Assembly: GCA_018262195.1 (NCBI GenBank)
Contig: JAGTRS010000011.1
Coordinates: forward strand, 1-64,000
DNA length: 64,000 nucleotides
Reading direction: 5' to 3'
Source of the DNA: Pseudomonadota bacterium
GTDB lineage: Bacteria > Pseudomonadota > Gammaproteobacteria > Burkholderiales > Rhodocyclaceae
In this document: one piece after another, positions 62,953 through 64,000 of the stretch
How the letters are laid out: each line of letters opens with the position of its first letter
Numbering within the stretch: position 1 is the first letter of the stretch
The notes under the pieces: model-generated
The model's database searches: none
What the model saw: only the letters and a program-made list of their open reading frames with translations
Told to the model about the DNA's origin: nothing
Translations under genes and position numbers: made by a program

Positions 62953-64000
62953 ATGTCGCATTCTCTTCGTCCTGCCGTCGTCGCCATTTCTTTGGCGCTG
63001 GCTTGTTCTTCAGTGCTCGCAGCCAAACCGGCAAAGCCGGCAGCCAAACCCGCCGCGGCACCGGCTGCCGCAGCCGAGTTTGAGTTGGCCCACAATCTTG
63101 GTCCGGCCGGAGAGGAGCAATTGCAGGCGATCGTTGATCGCTTCAACAAGGAACACGGCGGCAACCTGAAGCTGGGGCGTCTGGAAAAGGGTGAAAAACC
63201 GGCCGGGCTCAATCTGATCCGCCGTTACGACATGAGCGATGTGCTTGCCCAGCCGAAAAATTTCATGCCGCTGCACGAAATGATGGCCAAGGCCGGGCTG
63301 CCATTGCGAGTTGGCGACTTGTCGGCTGATCTCAAGTCGGGAGTGGTCGATGGCAAGGGGCGCATGGTCGCTTTGCCGCTGGTTTATTCGACTCCGGTCA
63401 TGTTCTACAACAAGAACGCCTTCCGCAAGGCGAAGCTCGATCCTGATCAGCCGCCGAAGACCTGGTTCGAGATGCAGGGTGTGCTCGACAAGCTGCAGGA
63501 TGCCGGTTATGCCTGCCCATATACCTCTTCGTGGCCGGTCTGGGTGCATATCGATAACGTCAGTGCTATTTCCGGAGTGCCGGCGGTTAGCGAAAAGGGA
63601 TTGCTGACTTTCAACGGTCTGCCCCAGGTCAAGCACATCGCGATGATGGCAACCTGGAGCAAGGCCAATTACTTCAAACTGTTTGGTCGCCGCAACGAAG
63701 CCAGCGCCAAGTTCCTCGACGGCGAGTGCGCGATGATCTCCACCGACTCACGCGAGCACATCGACTTCCGTACCGCCAAGGGTGTCGAGTTGGGCGTTGC
63801 GCCGCTGCCCTACCACGACGATGTTTATGGTGGCCGCCAGAATTCGCTGGCTGATGGTGCTTCTCTCTGGGTCGGCGGTGGCAAGTCGGCTGCCGAGTAC
63901 AAGCAGGCGGCCAAGTTTGTTTCCTTCCTGTTGTCGCCGGAAATGCAGATTGAAATGGTCCGTGTCTACGGTGGTCTCCCGCTGACCGCAGCAGCCCGTG
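62953..64000 (+). CDS. UgpB-like ABC transporter substrate-binding protein (5' part)
   Basis: A periplasmic binding protein cut by the window edge after about 349 codons. A signal peptide (SLALACSSVLAA) is followed by an Ala/Pro/Lys-rich linker, then a type 1 bilobed fold. Segments shared with glycerol-3-phosphate binding protein UgpB include STPVMFYNKNAFRKA, LDPDQPPKTWFEM, GYACPYTSSWPVWVHIDN and the late GGASLWV-like DGASLWVGGGKS. It should bind glycerol-3-phosphate or a glycerophosphodiester, but the ligand residues cannot all be checked and the permease genes would lie beyond the edge. It is divergent from the lipoprotein gene. Confidence 0.88.
   Translation, partial: MSHSLRPAVVAISLALACSSVLAAKPAKPAAKPAAAPAAAAEFELAHNLGPAGEEQLQAIVDRFNKEHGGNLKLGRLEKGEKPAGLNLIRRYDMSDVLAQPKNFMPLHEMMAKAGLPLRVGDLSADLKSGVVDGKGRMVALPLVYSTPVMFYNKNAFRKAKLDPDQPPKTWFEMQGVLDKLQDAGYACPYTSSWPVWVHIDNVSAISGVPAVSEKGLLTFNGLPQVKHIAMMATWSKANYFKLFGRRNEASAKFLDGECAMISTDSREHIDFRTAKGVELGVAPLPYHDDVYGGRQNSLADGASLWVGGGKSAAEYKQAAKFVSFLLSPEMQIEMVRVYGGLPLTAAAR

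Overview
The window is dense, GC-rich, single-contig bacterial chromosome with no mobile element, phage, rRNA or tRNA that I can see. Gene content points to a betaproteobacterium of the Rhodocyclales, close to Dechloromonas/Azonexus. The reasons are a GlnE/TldD/YhdP/nitrilase block of proteobacterial type, c4- and c551-like cytochromes, type IV pilins, a glcDEF glycolate oxidase, and an unusually rich set of c-di-GMP and phosphorelay proteins. The genus is inferred from style of gene content, not from a search. About 52 protein genes are supported, many chained by 1-8 nt overlaps.

Layout. 1-2.6 kb: end of the TCA-cycle operon (sucD), a TerC-type membrane protein and an ornithine cyclodeaminase-like enzyme. 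2.8-7 kb: a signalling block of PP2C phosphatase, double FHA protein, class II cyclic-nucleotide phosphodiesterase-like MBL protein and GAF/HD-GYP protein. 7.2-8.3 kb: two almost identical type IV pilin genes behind a possible sigma-54 promoter. 8.5-12.5 kb (minus): lapG-lapD followed by a CYTH/CHAD polyphosphate-type protein. 12.7-17.1 kb: an OmpR-type regulator divergent from an Hpt / hybrid kinase / receiver phosphorelay. 17.2-20.5 kb: secreted DUF3124 protein coupled to a two-TM potassium channel, a small cytochrome c and an MFS transporter. 20.6-25 kb: RND efflux pair plus a small DUF2892 protein. 25.2-29.6 kb: PAS-GGDEF-EAL protein, two tandem beta-hydroxyacid dehydrogenases and a YcgR-like PilZ protein.

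29.6-34 kb: a minus-strand mtnA / class II aldolase / dmeF overlapping operon that looks like the DHAP shunt for 5'-methylthioadenosine or 5'-deoxyadenosine disposal, divergent from a methionine aminotransferase gene, then mscL. 34-43 kb: glnE, yhdP-like gene, nitrilase and tldD. 43-47 kb: di-haem cytochrome c, a secreted protein made of two PilJ/NarX-type sensing repeats, a radical SAM protein and aroG. 47-50.2 kb: an orphan HEPN-like gene of different base composition, a dienoyl-CoA isomerase-like crotonase, a small conserved protein and a PduO-type cobalamin adenosyltransferase. 50.2-57 kb: hyi, glycerate 2-kinase, glcD, glcE, glcF and an HDOD gene in one overlapping chain for glycolate/glyoxylate use. 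57-64 kb: a second PP2C phosphatase, rhlE helicase, a large periplasmic-sensor kinase with its receiver, a lipoprotein, and the 5' part of a UgpB-like binding protein that runs off the window.

The most interesting candidates are the mtnA-aldolase-dmeF operon, the lapG-lapD-CYTH/CHAD operon, the orphan HEPN gene, the pilin pair with synonymous-only divergence, and the glycolate chain ending in an HDOD regulator.
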